Notes under the pieces: generated by a model
The model's database searches: none
The model's input: the letters and a program-made list of their open reading frames with translations, nothing else
What the model was told of the DNA's origin: nothing
NCBI GenBank assembly: GCA_951799405.1
Contig: OX637333.1
Span: 28,354,785-28,418,784, forward strand
Reading direction: 5' to 3'
Source of the DNA: Agapetus fuscipes
Lineage: Eukaryota > Arthropoda > Insecta > Trichoptera > Glossosomatidae
DNA: 64,000 nucleotides
Part shown: positions 41,119 to 51,822 of the stretch, one piece after another
Numbering within the stretch: the first letter of the stretch is position 1
How the letters are laid out: each line of letters starts with the position of its first letter
Program-made: the position numbers and the translations under genes

Positions 41119-41353
41119 CGACCGGTCCGTAGTTCAGTGGTAACACTTCGGACTCTGAATGGACGGTTGTGGGTTCGAATCCCGGCGAAGCACAAAAAAT
41201 ATACCATTTATATTTTCAAATTTGCTCTTCGCTGAGTCGAAAAATTCATAAACCTTTACCAATGACCGGTCACCAAAGGTCCATCCAGCCCTACAGCAAC
41301 TGGGTCTTGCTTGAGAATTGGCGCTTTGTAGCGACGACGACCAAACTCGTAAA
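41119..41353 (+). mobile_element. SINE2, tail replaced by SINE1
   Basis: Head: GACCGGTCCGTAGTTCAGTG, GGGTTCGAATCCCGGCG. The body runs to GCGCTTTGTAGCGACGACGA. SINE1 starts at once after it. Confidence 0.85.
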
Positions 41354-41613
41354 AAGGTCGATAGCTCAAATGGTAGAATGCTTGCATTTCATGCCGAGAG
41401 CAAGAGTTCGATCTCAAGGTTTACTCAGCCTTTACAAGAAATGAGAACCAGCCCCCCGGGAGCTGTGAAACCCCCACTTCAACTGAAAGTGGTTGGTGTG
41501 AGGCCGGCCCCCTTGCCCGTAAAAATAAATAGGTCCCGAATCACCACATGCGACTGCTTCGGAGATAATGCAGGCAAGAAGTTACACTATGTGTGTAGCT
41601 TAGTTTCGTTGCG
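41354..41613 (+). mobile_element. SINE1 with internal deletion
   Basis: Head AAGGTCGATAGCTCAAATGG and AGAGTTCGATCTC join directly to CAAGGTTTACTCAGCC. The GAGGGTGTCAGAAATG segment is missing. The 3' end is GGCAAGAAGTTACACTATG. Confidence 0.8.
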
Positions 41614-41644
41614 TTATCATCAGTGCCGATAATAATTACCCATT

Positions 41645-41698
41645 AATATCCCACGACCTTCTGATTATAAATCTGCAACGTTAACCACTAGACTAAAA
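41645..41698 (-). mobile_element. SINE2 tRNA-like head scrap
   Basis: The minus strand reads TTTTTAGTCTAGTGGTTAAC, followed by CAGAAGGTCGTGGG. Confidence 0.5.
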
Positions 41699-41997
41699 AC
41701 TTGTTAAATAAAAGTTAATACCTTACAATGTGAACTATACAAAAAAGGTTTTACTTCACTGAGTCCCCATACTAAATGTTTTAATTCCGCCCTGCGTGTG
41801 CCATGTTATCTGACGTTAAACGGCTGATCCTGCAGAGATAGTCAACCATCCGGCCTAGACAGCTTTATGGCAAAACGGGCCAGAACATTTGATGTAGGGA
41901 GACAGATAAAAATAGCAAAATACCCGTAAATGTTTGATAATGTTACACAGAAAAAACTTATTTATTAATATATATATTCTACTACTTTTAGAGGGTT

Positions 41998-42255
41998 GAT
42001 CGGCCTGCAGTCTAGTAGTCAAGCCTAGGCACTGGCACTCAGAAAGTCGTGGGTTTGATTTACGGAGGAGCTTAAAAAATTATCTTTAATGGATTGAAAA
42101 ATTCATATGACTCGCCTAAGACCGGTCACCAAAAATCCATTTACAGTAACTGGTACTATCTATAGTGACAACCAAGCTGGCAGAGGGCTCTTGAGGTGGG
42201 ATTCACACAAAAACAGCGCTCAAAAAATAAAGTTTCCAAATAATATTGTTATTAT
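41998..42255 (+). mobile_element. SINE2 with tail B
   Basis: Head: GATCGGCCTGCAGTCTAGTA. Body: GACCGGTCACCAAAAATCCA. Tail B: GAGGGCTCTTGAGGTGGGAT. Confidence 0.75.
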
Positions 42256-42268
42256 TGTTACAATTACG

Positions 42269-42768
42269 AATTCCTTGACTAATAGGTTGGCATGAGACTG
42301 ATCCCCCATACTGTTAACAATGGTTCACTTTGCCGATGTCACCCCTGTTTCAGGGAAGATCGGCAAAGTTGCAAAGTTTATGTTCATGTGTTTGGTTTAT
42401 TCTGTATGTACACATGCAGCATGTGTAAGCTCGAATTTACATGTTCCTGCATGCGGGCATGCATATCGACTGCTCCAAGGAAGACAGCACTAAGTCAAAA
42501 ATATAGTTTTGCATGAAAGCCAATTGAATGTTATTTATTCCATGGAGAACAATGCCTAAATTATTTTTTACATTAATTTATTAACGAATTTAAAAGAGAT
42601 AGAGACACGGCTGTCAGCTATGAATGAAGATAATGATTTGTTACCTTCAGAAATGGAAATAAGTCGAAACCTCAATTTCGGAGTTACTTTCTTCTTCCTT
42701 GGATCAGTCGATATAATATGAGCCCTTAAATGTCAATATTCATTTCAACTTAGATTATAGATAACTTA
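42269..42768 (+). mobile_element. T-unit interrupted by a TA-flanked MITE
   Basis: It runs from AATTCCTTGACTAATAGG to GGGCATGCATA (42465) and resumes at 42712 (TATAATATGAGCCCTTAAAT) to CAACTTAGATTATAGAT. Confidence 0.8.
42466..42711. mobile_element. MITE, 246 bp, TA duplication (Tc1/mariner-like)
   Basis: The ends TCGACTGCTCCAAGGAAGA and TCTTCCTTGGATCAGTCGA are inverted (18 of 19). TA at 42464-42465 and 42712-42713 is the duplicated target, judged against intact T-units (GCATTTAATATGAG). No ORF. Confidence 0.75.
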
Positions 42769-42784
42769 ATTAAATCTTAAAATA

Positions 42785-43181
42785 ACATTAACAGTTGGAA
42801 TCTATCTATCTATAATATAATCTATAATCTAAGTTGCAAGCATATATTCATTTAAAGCTCTCAGATGTATGCCCACAAACAAACACGTGTAGTTCGCGCT
42901 TACAAATGCTGAATGTGTACTTACAAATAAAATCCAAACTCAAATGAACATAAGCCCTGCAACTCCTGCCGACATTCCCTGAAACAGGGGTGACATTGGC
43001 AAAGTGAACCATTTTTTACGGTATGGGTGGTCAGCCTCATACCAAACTATAAGTCAAGGAATACGAGTAATAAATGACATTTAAGTTTACAAAAAAAAAC
43101 AACAAAACCTTAAAAATAAATCTATACAAAAAAAGTCAAAAATTTATTATGCAAAAAATGTAGCAAACTAATAAACCAACA
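42785..43181 (-). mobile_element. RTE-like LINE 3' untranslated region with T-unit
   Basis: The tail (ATAGATT)n lies at 42790-42830, the T-unit runs to 43062, and a spacer of about 119 bases connects it to the stop codon of the ORF at 43182. This is the longest intact 3' end in the window and links ORF to unit. Confidence 0.9.
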
Positions 43182-43661
43182 TTACAAATCAGCATTGCAG
43201 ATTAGCCGCCACTTCTTCCTGTCCTTGCATACTTCTTTCATTTCATCCAGAGTCATAACCTTTTTCATACAAGCTCTCCTTTTATTATGACTCTGGATAT
43301 TCCATTCACTCGCTATTTCGAAAATTTGGTCCATCCATACCTTTCTCGGTCTTCCTCTTCCACGACATCCATCTATTCTAGCAACATATACTTTCTTCGT
43401 CAATCTTTCATCACTCATTCTCTCCATGTGCCCGAACCATCTTAACATACTTCTTTTAATCTTCACTTTCACACTTTCCCTTACACCACATTCCTCTCTT
43501 ACAAAATCATTCCTCACCCTGTCACTTCGTTTTTTCCCAATCATACTTCTTAGATAGTCCATTTCTACTGTATGGACTTTACTAATTTCCCTTTCACTCA
43601 CCGTCCAGGCTTCACTTCCATACATCAAGGTGGGCACTAGTATACCACCGTGCACCGCCAA
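43182..43661 (-). pseudogene. RTE-like LINE ORF, C-terminal 159 codons
   Basis: The open frame reads LVPTLMYGSEAWTVSEREI, DYLRSMIGKKRSDRVRND, SMLRWFGHMERMSDERLTKK, GRGRPRKVWMDQIFEIASEW, MTLDEMKEVCKDRKKWRLIC and a stop. LMYGSEAW followed by L-WFGH-RM and GRP-W is the thumb and post-RT region of RTE-like non-LTR retrotransposons. The RT catalytic domain and apurinic endonuclease are missing (5' truncation). The absence of stops over 480 bases suggests a fairly recent insertion. Confidence 0.85.
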
Positions 43662-43669
43662 TCTAACAT

Positions 43670-44160
43670 TTTTTGAGAGATTTTGGTTCCTGGCGATGCA
43701 AGCGGTCTATCATATATACGATTATTCTATAGTTAAATGTTTGTCAGCATCATGAACACCGCAAAGAACAATTAAGAGGTTATTTTAATTGTTATTATTT
43801 TTTTTAAATGCAATTTACTCCACCCATAGTTTTTATTAAAAATTGCCCTAAAATCTCAATTATTTGATTATCGTTTTAACTTCTTGAGCAAGCAATGGCT
43901 TAACCCTCCAGGGGTCTTCAAGGGTCGTTTGGCTACTAAGGTGGTCGATTCTGACCCCCTACGGTCTAAATTCAAAACACCTGAACTCAAGGGTTATATT
44001 TACCATAAAGAAACCATGTAATCTGGTAGAAAATAGGATAAAAACCTTTTTGGTATCGTCTAGAAAGTCTATTTTTGTTTATATTTCAAAACTGTGTTAA
44101 ACCCTTTAGGAGAACTACAGATTAACCTCAATATACGTTGTATGATTCGAAAGACAATTA
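43670..44160. other. Gene-free stretch
   Basis: Nothing is recognised. Confidence 0.35.
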
Positions 44161-44165
44161 TACGG

Positions 44166-44480
44166 GTCCGGTCGATAGCTCAGTTGGTAGAATGATAGCA
44201 TTCCATGACAAGAGCTCGTGTTCGAATCCCACTGAGGGTGTCAGAAATGATTTCGTGTTACGGTGTTTATTTCAAACCTAAAAGAAGAATACGACAAGAT
44301 TTATTCAGCCTTCACAAGAAATAAATACCAGCCACCTTGGGAGCTGGTAAACCCCCACTTGAGCTGACGTTTTGGCGTAATGCAAGCCCCTCATCTGTAA
44401 AAATAAGTACGATCCACTCACCACATGCGACCCCTTCAGAGAAAACGCGGCAAGAAGTTACACCATATGTGTAGCTCCAT
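44166..44480 (+). mobile_element. SINE1, near full length
   Basis: GTCCGGTCGATAGCTCAGTT, GTGTTCGAATCCCACTGAGG, GGGAGCTGGTAAACCCCC, ACGCGGCAAGAAGTTACACC. Confidence 0.9.
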
Positions 44481-45130
44481 GCTCCTATCGCTGTTCTTGC
44501 GAATGTAGTCAACAATGTGCAGAGCAACTGAAAGGCAAAGTAGCTACAATCTCTCTTGCACTGGTCCTTTGAAAAGTCCCCTTAAAAATCGACAAAATCT
44601 AGATCACCGAGCAGCGCGTGTAGCATGAACAGGAACCGTGGCGAGAGCTTGTTTACATTCTACCTTGCTCACTCTCATGCTCAGATTCCGTCCTAACAGG
44701 AATGAGTTTGTAGAATCCCCACAATAAAAATGAGGAATATTGGTAAAACTAAATTGGATGAAATGAAAAAACAAAGATTGTAATAAATTAGGACCGTTTA
44801 TGTGGCTCGAAAAATCAGGATAAATGTAAAAATTAGGGAATTCAAAATAAAAGTACACAATTTATATGTGAAAGATCAAAATAACGATAGCTGGCTAAAC
44901 GATATCAATGAGTGGTCAAGAAGAAAATAGTGCAGTGGAGTTATAAGAGAACATTGTAGATTTTGTTTGTTTCTTGAAGGGTGAATTTTATCCATGATTT
45001 CTCAAATAAATTTTACCTTTAAGGAGGCGAATTTATTCTATATTTTTGTGCACTGTGAATCGAGCGTAGGACCTTTAGATTACGAGCCAGTAGCATCAAC
45101 AATTAGACTGCGGACCGGTCATATAAACAC
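44481..45130. other. Unassigned stretch with repeat scraps
   Basis: Part of dispersed repeat R (CCATGATTTCTCAAATAAAT, TTTACCTTTAAGGAGGCG) lies at 44990-45040, and a minus-strand SINE2 head (GACCGGTCCGCAGTCTAATT) at 45075-45122. Bases 44580-44890 are unassigned. Confidence 0.4.
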
Positions 45131-45378
45131 CAGTACCCTTAGTACGAGTTGCAAAACTTGAGAAAAGTAAAGTTTACGGAAAAAATTAAAGCGTGATTTC
45201 TCTCAAAATCTGCCGTTTTTGTTTCTTACACTTTGTGGTCTTAGCAAAAGAGTTACAGTGATGAAAAAAATCAAGTTCAAACAAACAAAAACGGCAGATA
45301 TTGGGGGAAATCACTCTTTAATAATTGCCGTACACTTTACATTAGTCAAGTTTTGCAACTCGTACTAAGGGTACTGAT
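45131..45378. mobile_element. TIR element, 248 bp
   Basis: The ends CAGTACCCTTAGTACGAGTT and AACTCGTACTAAGGGTACTG are perfect over 20 bases and continue through GCAAAACTTGA. The inner arms share AAACGGCAGAT and its complement. No target duplication was resolved. Confidence 0.75.
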
Positions 45379-45805
45379 AATCTAACACCAAGTTACTCGT
45401 TTATCGAATCGTTCGTAAATTGAGGTTTTAACTTACATTTAGAGACATCCCATCACACGCTGTTTAATTTTTGATAATTGAATTAAAAAGTCATTCCGTA
45501 TCAGGGTATTATTTTGATTTGTGAATAAAATGTCTGACGATGATTGTTTTGGCATTTTTATGGTGTCTTATTCCAAACAAAACAATTCAAATGACATCTT
45601 ATCTCACATTTAATTTAACATAATAGTTATTGTGGAATTTTATAAGAATTCCATTATGACAAATTAATGTTCAGAATTTGATTTGTAACTAATTGTTTAG
45701 TCAACCCTTTTTATTAAATTAAATATTTATTCAAATTCTATTTTTTTTTTGGAGGTGAGTCTATTTGGTAGACACAAAATAAGTATTCTTCCTTTACTAA
45801 GATGC
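45379..45805. other. AT-rich gene-free stretch
   Basis: Nothing is recognised. Confidence 0.35.
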
Positions 45806-45807
45806 AC

Positions 45808-46105
45808 TCTCCGGTCGATGGCTTACTCAGTAGAGTGCTTGCATTCCATGCCGAGAGCTCGGGTTCAACTCCCATCGAGGGTCTTAGAAATGATTTTCCG
45901 TTTAGGCGTTAACTTCAAACTCAAAATAAAATACCAGTTTTCACAAGAAATCAGTACCAGCCCCCTCGGTAGCTCCACTTCAACTTCAAAATGGTTGGCG
46001 TACCTAAGACTGTAAATATAAAAAGATTGCACTCGCCACAGGTTCTAGCGATCCCTTAGGTGAAAACGCGGCCAGAAGTTATACTATAGATGTAGTTTAA
46101 TAGTG
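45808..46105 (+). mobile_element. SINE1, diverged
   Basis: CTCCGGTCGATGGCTTACTC, GGGTTCAACTCCCATCGAGG and CGCGGCCAGAAGTTATAC. The ACTGAAGTGG hairpin region is altered. Confidence 0.8.
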
Positions 46106-46135
46106 TTTTCAGCTTAGCGTAGCCAAGCTTTCTAT

Positions 46136-46498
46136 ATTCCTTAACTTATAGGTATGAGGCTGACCACCCTTAGTGTAAAAAAATAGTTCACTTTGACAGT
46201 GTCACCCCTGTTTTAGGGAAGGTCGGTAAACGTTGCAGGGCTATGTTAATTGTGAACATTTGAAATTACAATATAAAACTCAATCTCAAATGAATAGAGA
46301 TAAGCCCTGCAACTCCTGCTGACCTTCCCTGAAACAGGGGTGATATTGGCAAACTGAACATTTTTTCCCCATATTTTTAAGGGTTTGGTGGTTTACACAG
46401 TGAAAGTCCATTGTATATTAATCAAATTAACAAAGTTCCATTTTTCCCCCAGTATGGTCAGCCTCATATCAACCTCTAAGTCAAGGAATATAGATAGA
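46136..46498. mobile_element. Facing T-units (plus then minus)
   Basis: Bases 46136-46250 are the first half of a plus-strand unit (TTCCTTAACTTATAGGTATG, GTTTTAGGGAAGGTCGG). Bases 46262-46498 are the first half of a minus-strand unit with a 75-base interruption after GAACATTTTTTCCCC. Confidence 0.75.
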
Positions 46499-46504
46499 TA
46501 GATA

Positions 46505-47110
46505 GTCATTTTTTGTCCTAAAGATCATGATGATGATGATGAAGGATATAACCACGTTTAGGGTGGGCATTAGTTGCTGGTGTGGTCTGTGTTATCACGG
46601 ATCTGTCCATTCTCCTATCGGCGGACAAAACTGCGAACATGGTAGGACATTACCTGCAGAGATGGGAGATATGAAGCTGACGACAGTTCGGCACAAGCCA
46701 GTGATGAGGGATCTAGATAGACTAACATATTGAGAGGTTATCAACCAGAGAAGTAACCATATTAGTTGTGAACTTAAAATACGTGCGCTTATACACACAT
46801 ACATCAAAATGATTACACACACTGAAGCACGTAATACAGAAACATCTAGGAGTATTCGTGCCTTGGAATGACATTCTAGTGAGTGTGTGTGCGTAAATGT
46901 TCTAGTGGTAGAGTAGTCCAGAAATTGCGGAAAAGACCTCTCCGGTTTACTGTATAAGAGGTCAAAATGTATAGGACAGCAAGAGTCGCAAGAAAGCACT
47001 TTGCTGAGCAACACATATAGCCAGTGACTGACAAATTGTGAAATAAATTGTAAAAGATAAATTGTGAAAAATAAATTATTTAAAAAATAAAGTCTGTCAT
47101 TTTAACTAAA
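46505..47110. other. Unassigned block, possible retroelement end
   Basis: An (ATG)n run at 46527-46545 precedes sequence with GGGTGGGCATTAGTTGCTGG. An A-rich end with repeated AATAAA (47040-47090) could be polyadenylation signals of an unrecognised element. No coding match and no terminal repeat were confirmed. Confidence 0.25.
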
Positions 47111-47280
47111 AATAGAATCCAGCTGAAAACGTAACAGTATACCTTAAAGTTTTATTTTATATTTTTATTATATCCTTCACGCTACTCGTGATCTAGCAAC
47201 AATCCCACAAGGAGTACCACCCGAGGTATGCTACTAGCTTCAGTAGCATCGAAGTCGAACCACTTACTTTTAGAGTCATG

Positions 47281-47375
47281 GGCATTCCTTGACTTGTAGG
47301 TTGGTATGAGTTTGGCCACCCATACTGTAAAAAATGGTTGACTTTGCTTATTTCACTCCTGTTTCAGAGAAAAAC
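47281..47375 (+). mobile_element. T-unit, first 95 bases
   Basis: CATTCCTTGACTTGTAGG through TCCTGTTTCAGAGAAAA, then a break. Confidence 0.75.
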
Positions 47376-48253
47376 ATTAGATTCAAGACTTAATAAATCT
47401 CACACAAATATAAATTATTATTAGGTAGGTACCTACTTAAGCTTTTACTTATTTCTAGAGACTTATAATTAACTAACACAGACAAACCAAACATTACTAC
47501 TAACATCTTGGATATTCGTCACAGTATTCATGGAATTTTTTTCCGTACTTTATGCATAATATTACGATTGTATAGGTTCATGTCTAGGCGTGCTTACTTG
47601 CTGTGTATGTGTGTGAAGACGCGAGTGTTAGACACTTTGAGCTTGTGATACTTCTAGTATTCTCTGGAAATATCTATTCTAGAGGCGCCTAGTATATTCA
47701 GGAACACGCAATAATGGACCTTGGACGTATAATATAAACAGGCTGCAGTTGATTAACGCTCTAGCCGTGAAACCTACAAAGACAGAAGTTAAAGAGTGAA
47801 CCATATTATGTAATTAACTTTAAAAATATACTAAAAAATACTGTCAGAAATATGTATAGCCACAATTTTATTCGATATAAATTTGTTATAATATTTTAAA
47901 GTCCCGTCTCTGTGTTTACTATGAAAGTCCTCGGTGACAATTATTAAAGTCTACAAAACTAAAATGTCCCAAACCTACTAGGGTGACCAAGCGGCGCCCG
48001 GAACCCTGCTGCGTTTATTGCACGACTTATAAAAAAATAACATTTCATTTCTGTAGTAAATCCATGTTTTAGTCCCATGTGACGACATATTGGGGAGGGT
48101 TCTCATTGGAATTATTGTGATTTTTACATGTAATAAGAAATAATAGCTTTTGAATAAAGTATTTTGATTGTGGGAAAATATTTTTTTAATTAAATAAAGA
48201 TGATTTGACTATGTCCTATGATGCTCAAGGCAAAAGACTTTATTTTTTTGTTC
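47376..48253. other. Gene-free stretch
   Basis: Nothing is recognised. Confidence 0.35.
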
Positions 48254-48530
48254 TAATCTAATCTAATCTAATCTAAGCTGCACAGATATTTATCATTTAA
48301 GATTTATATAAAATGCATTCCCACAAGCAGACACGCAGAATTTCGCGCTAACACATGCCGCATGTGAACCTACAATATAAAAACCAAATCTCTAATGATT
48401 ATAAGCCCTGCAACTCTTGCCGACCTTCCCTGAAACAGGGGTGACATTGGCAAAGTGAACCATTTTTTACAGTATGGGTGGTCAACCTCATACCAACCTA
48501 TCAGTCAAGGAATTCATACCAACCTATCAG
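48254..48530 (-). mobile_element. T-unit with duplicated start
   Basis: The (TCTAA)n tail is followed by a full unit. The last 26 bases (CATACCAACCTATCAGTCAA plus GGAATT) are repeated in tandem. Confidence 0.85.
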
Positions 48531-48599
48531 TCAAGGAATTCTTTTTTATTTTTTATAAATCATTCATATAAAATAAAATGTAATTTGTCGTGTGTGTGT

Positions 48600-48862
48600 G
48601 TTCCTTGACTTATAGGTTGGTATGCGGCTGACCACCCATGCTGTAAAAATGGTTCACTTTGCCAATGTCACCCCTGTCTCAGGGAAGGACGGCAAGAGTT
48701 GCAGGGTGTATGTCCATTTGAGATTTGGTTTTTATGTTGTAGGTTCACATGAGGCATGTGCAAGCGCGAACTTGTACGTGTCTGGTTGCGAGAATGCATG
48801 TAATGTGAATCTCCAATGTAACATATCTTTGCAACTTAGATTAGATTAGATTAGATTCACAA
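48600..48862 (+). mobile_element. T-unit, young subfamily, intact
   Basis: It runs from TTCCTTGACTTATAGGTTGG to four TTAGA units. It is nearly identical to 25034, 35218, 50325 and 54100 and is the cleanest reference copy in the window. Confidence 0.9.
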
Positions 48863-48954
48863 AAATAAATTGAAAATTAATAATGACGTAAAAAAGAAGG
48901 TTGTTACATTACGTGTTGTTTTGTCATTGTGCTGTTCTATAATGGAACCGCTTA

Positions 48955-49230
48955 GGGGCTGTCCATATATTACGTCATTCGCATTAAGGGGGGGGGGGAG
49001 TCTGGTCTGCGGATACGAGTACCAAAATTGACGTCATTCTTGTAAATACCAATTTCTACAAAATATACAAAATATAATGTAAGTAATAAAACATTATTAA
49101 TTATTAAGTTCATCCATTATTACAGCAAGAGGGGGAGGGGGGGTCATTAGATAATGACTATAGGATGATTGTAAGGGGGGGGGGGGATCGAAAATCAGCC
49201 AAAATCGATGACGTAATTTATGGACGGCCC
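48955..49230. mobile_element. MITE with GGGGCTGTCCATA ends, CTTA duplication
   Basis: Second copy of 22228-22512: ends GGGGCTGTCCATATATTACG and ACGTAATTTATGGACGGCCC, flanked by CTTA at 48951-48954 and 49231-49234, and internal G-runs. This confirms a 4-bp duplication. Confidence 0.75.
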
Positions 49231-49234
49231 CTTA

Positions 49235-49835
49235 GCACATAGACGTGTGACGTTTGCCCACCGAAAAAAGCGTTAAATAACCGTGCTAAAACATTCAGAA
49301 TTCATTGAACTTCTTTCGATAGGTATATATATTTTTTGTTTGACATTTTATTTTGGTCACCCATATGTTATCGACCTATTTTTCAATAAAAAGATAAATC
49401 AGCCGATCTTTTAAAAGGCATCACATGATCATTACATATATTCGGTTGGTTTACGGTCCCTCACTTTGCCCGCCAAAGACGCAAAACTGTCGCCATTTAA
49501 AAAAAATGGCCGACGCCCGGTCGTAAAAATGTCCATCTCTATTTCACAGATAAAAAGAAACAAAAAAAAAATAAAAAAAAACAAATAACACCTTTACGAG
49601 GCGTGTTCTTTTTTATGTATATTTTTTTATTATTTTAGATAACGTTTGGTCACTCTACATAAGAGTAGGTAATTGAATTAAATAAAAGAAATAATGTGTT
49701 TTTAATTAAAAAGAACAAAGCATAATATAAAGATAACGGTGCCGATTGACGTTTATTGGGGAAAAAAACAAAAAGGGATTTCGCGTAGAAAAGAACGGGA
49801 TTTTCAACGTTTTGCAAGTGTCGTATCTGACGTGA
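49235..49835. other. Gene-free stretch
   Basis: Nothing is recognised. Bases 49555-49590 are A-rich. Confidence 0.35.
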
Positions 49836-49837
49836 TT

Positions 49838-50290
49838 TTTTTTTTTTTTTTTTTTTAAGAAATCCTGTGCGGGAGACTCCCTAGATTCTAAAGACTCTAG
49901 GGGTCTATGACACTTGTTGTAGTGCCGCAGAGGTTTACGAGCTTGGTCGTCGCTACAAAGCGCCAATACTCAAGCAAGACCCAGTTGCTGTAAGGCTGGA
50001 TGGACCTTTGGTGACCGGTCATTGGTAAAGGTTTATGAATTGTTCAACCCAGCGAAGAGCACATTCGAAATATAAATGGAATATTTTTGTGCTCCGCCGG
50101 GATCCGAATCCACAACCTTCCATTTACGAGACCGAAGTGTTGCCACTACGGACTACGGACCGGTCCAAGGTGCCAACGACACGCGGTGTACCTGAGCGGT
50201 TACCCATCCAAGTACTGACCACGCCCAATGTTGCTTAACTTCGGTGATCTATGGGAACCGGTGCTTTCAACATGGCTAACGTCGTTGAAA
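49838..50290 (-). mobile_element. Full-length SINE2: 5S head, tRNA head, body, LINE-like tail A
   Basis: Minus-strand order: 5S rRNA-derived segment (50288-50172) with ATCACCGAAGTTAAGCAAC (box A region) and TACTTGGATGGGTAACCGC (box C region); tRNA-like segment (about 50165-50090) with GGATTCGGATCCCGGCGG; body (GGTCCATCCAGCCTTACAGC); tail A (GCGGCACTACAACAAGTGTC, GAATCTAGGGAGTCTCCCGC); and an A-run (49838-49857). This is the only copy with every module. Confidence 0.9.
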
Positions 50291-50324
50291 AACAAAAAAA
50301 AAACGTTGAATTAAGATTTTTACA

Positions 50325-50587
50325 AATCTAATCTAATCTAATCTATCTAACCTAAGTTGCAAAGATATGTTACATTGGAGATTCACATTACATGCATTCT
50401 CGCAACCAGACACGTACAAGTTCGCGCTTGCACATGCTTCATGTGAACCTACAACATAAAAACCAAATCTAAAATGGGCATACACCCTGCAACTCTTGCC
50501 GTCCTTGCCTGTAACAGGGGTGACATTGGCAAAGTGAACCATTTTTACAGCATGGGTGGTCAGCAGCATACCAACCTATAAGTCAAG
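50325..50587 (-). mobile_element. T-unit, young subfamily
   Basis: It runs from TCTAATCTAATCTAATCTAT to CCTATAAGTCAAG. It keeps the open 75-codon frame with a few changes. Confidence 0.9.
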
Positions 50588-50599
50588 CCATTAAAACAA

Positions 50600-50900
50600 T
50601 GCACTGCAGTAGTGCAATTTCTTGCCACATTTCCGCCGGAGTGGTCCCATGCGAGTTGAATATATTTGTTTTCACAGATGAAGAGGTCAGTCAGGCTTAC
50701 GCCACTCGATCAACTTAAAATGGAGATTTTTTCTCGTTCCGTACAAAGAAAATTGACATTTCTTTTGAAGACTGAGGAAACTTTGCCAGAAATGTGATTT
50801 GGAAAAAAACCAACAGAAAATCATTTCTGCCGCCTTTTGCAGGGGTTTAACCTATGCCCTCTGGTTTTGAATGCAAGCGCTCTACCAACTAAACATCAAT
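50600..50900 (-). mobile_element. SINE1, old and diverged
   Basis: The minus strand shows the TTTAGTTGGTAGAGCGCTTG, AAATGATTTTCTGTTGG and GGCAAGAAATTGCAC order of SINE1 with many substitutions. Confidence 0.7.
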
Positions 50901-51295
50901 TATATTTTTTCATCTCAATCCTAGATCGGAAGCAATTAGGGTCACGAAAGATTCAGCTAATGGATTTTTAACTTTACTTCCGTTGAAGAAACCCACAAAA
51001 AATAGAACCTTTTGATTTCATAATTTCGACGTGCTTAAATTGTGCTATCATATTTTTTAATTACACCTTTCCTAAAAGGGTTAACGTTGATAATGATGAT
51101 TTTGATTACATTAATCGTTAATTCCTGTAATTAAATGTTAGAGTTGATAAAGGGTTGGTAAATATACCGGTAATCCAGATGTAGGGACATTTTGATGTAG
51201 TAGTACAGGAGAAACAACCATCAAAGTGTGTCATTGAAATATTATTTATTTTTCATTGCATGGAAGTTATCCAGGAAAGTAATAAAAATAATAAC
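50901..51295. other. Gene-free stretch
   Basis: Nothing is recognised. Confidence 0.35.
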
Positions 51296-51299
51296 AATA

Positions 51300-51396
51300 T
51301 TAGGATGATTCAGTTGGTGAGCGATTTTTTGCGTGAATCACACCTCAGGAGCCCCGTGCGAGCTTAGTTTTTGCTATAGAAAGCGCCAATTCTCAA
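51300..51396 (-). mobile_element. SINE2 tail B fragment, cut by SINE1
   Basis: The minus strand reads CTTGAGAATTGGCGCTTTCT, then CAGGAGCC-type GGCTCCTGAGGTGTGATTCA and the AATCATCCTAATA end. Confidence 0.75.
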
Positions 51397-51397
51397 G

Positions 51398-51822
51398 CTC
51401 CAGTCCATGGCTCAGAAGGTATAGAGCTTGCATTCCATGCCGACAACCCGGCTTTGACTCCCACAGAGGGTGTCAGAAATGATTTCCCGTTTCGGTGTTT
51501 ATTTAAAACCCAAAATAAAAATACCGGCAAGGTTTGCTCAGCCTTCACAAGACTTTAGTACCAGCCCCCTAAGGAGCTGGAAACCTCCCACTTCAAATGA
51601 AGTGGTTGACGTAAGCATCATGAACAGTTGGTCGCTTTTGCACTCCAAGCCGAGAGATAGGGTTCGATTCCCACCGAGACTCTCACGACGTCCTGGATTG
51701 ATTCTATTCTTGTGATGGTATACTTGTTGGCGTAAGGCCGGCACCTTTACCTGTACAAATAAATAGTTTCCATTCGCTACATGCAACCTCTTTGGGGAAG
51801 AAGCGGCAAAAAGTTACGAAGT
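51398..51822 (+). mobile_element. SINE1 with an inserted SINE1-like segment
   Basis: The copy runs from CTCCAGTCCATGGCTCAGAA to AGCGGCAAAAAGTTACG. Bases 51618-51729 interrupt it after GTGGTTGACGTAAG with another tRNA-like piece (GGGTTCGATTCCCACCGAG). GTTGGCGTAAGG then resumes the body. Confidence 0.75.

Noticed and set aside
46505..47110. Solo LTR
   Set aside because: The region has AATAAA signals and a non-repetitive look, but no terminal TG...CA-type pair or target duplication could be confirmed.
50172..50288. 5S rRNA gene
   Set aside because: It is diverged and fused directly to a tRNA-like SINE head, and the same junction is present at 58216 and 60780. It is part of a SINE, not a gene.
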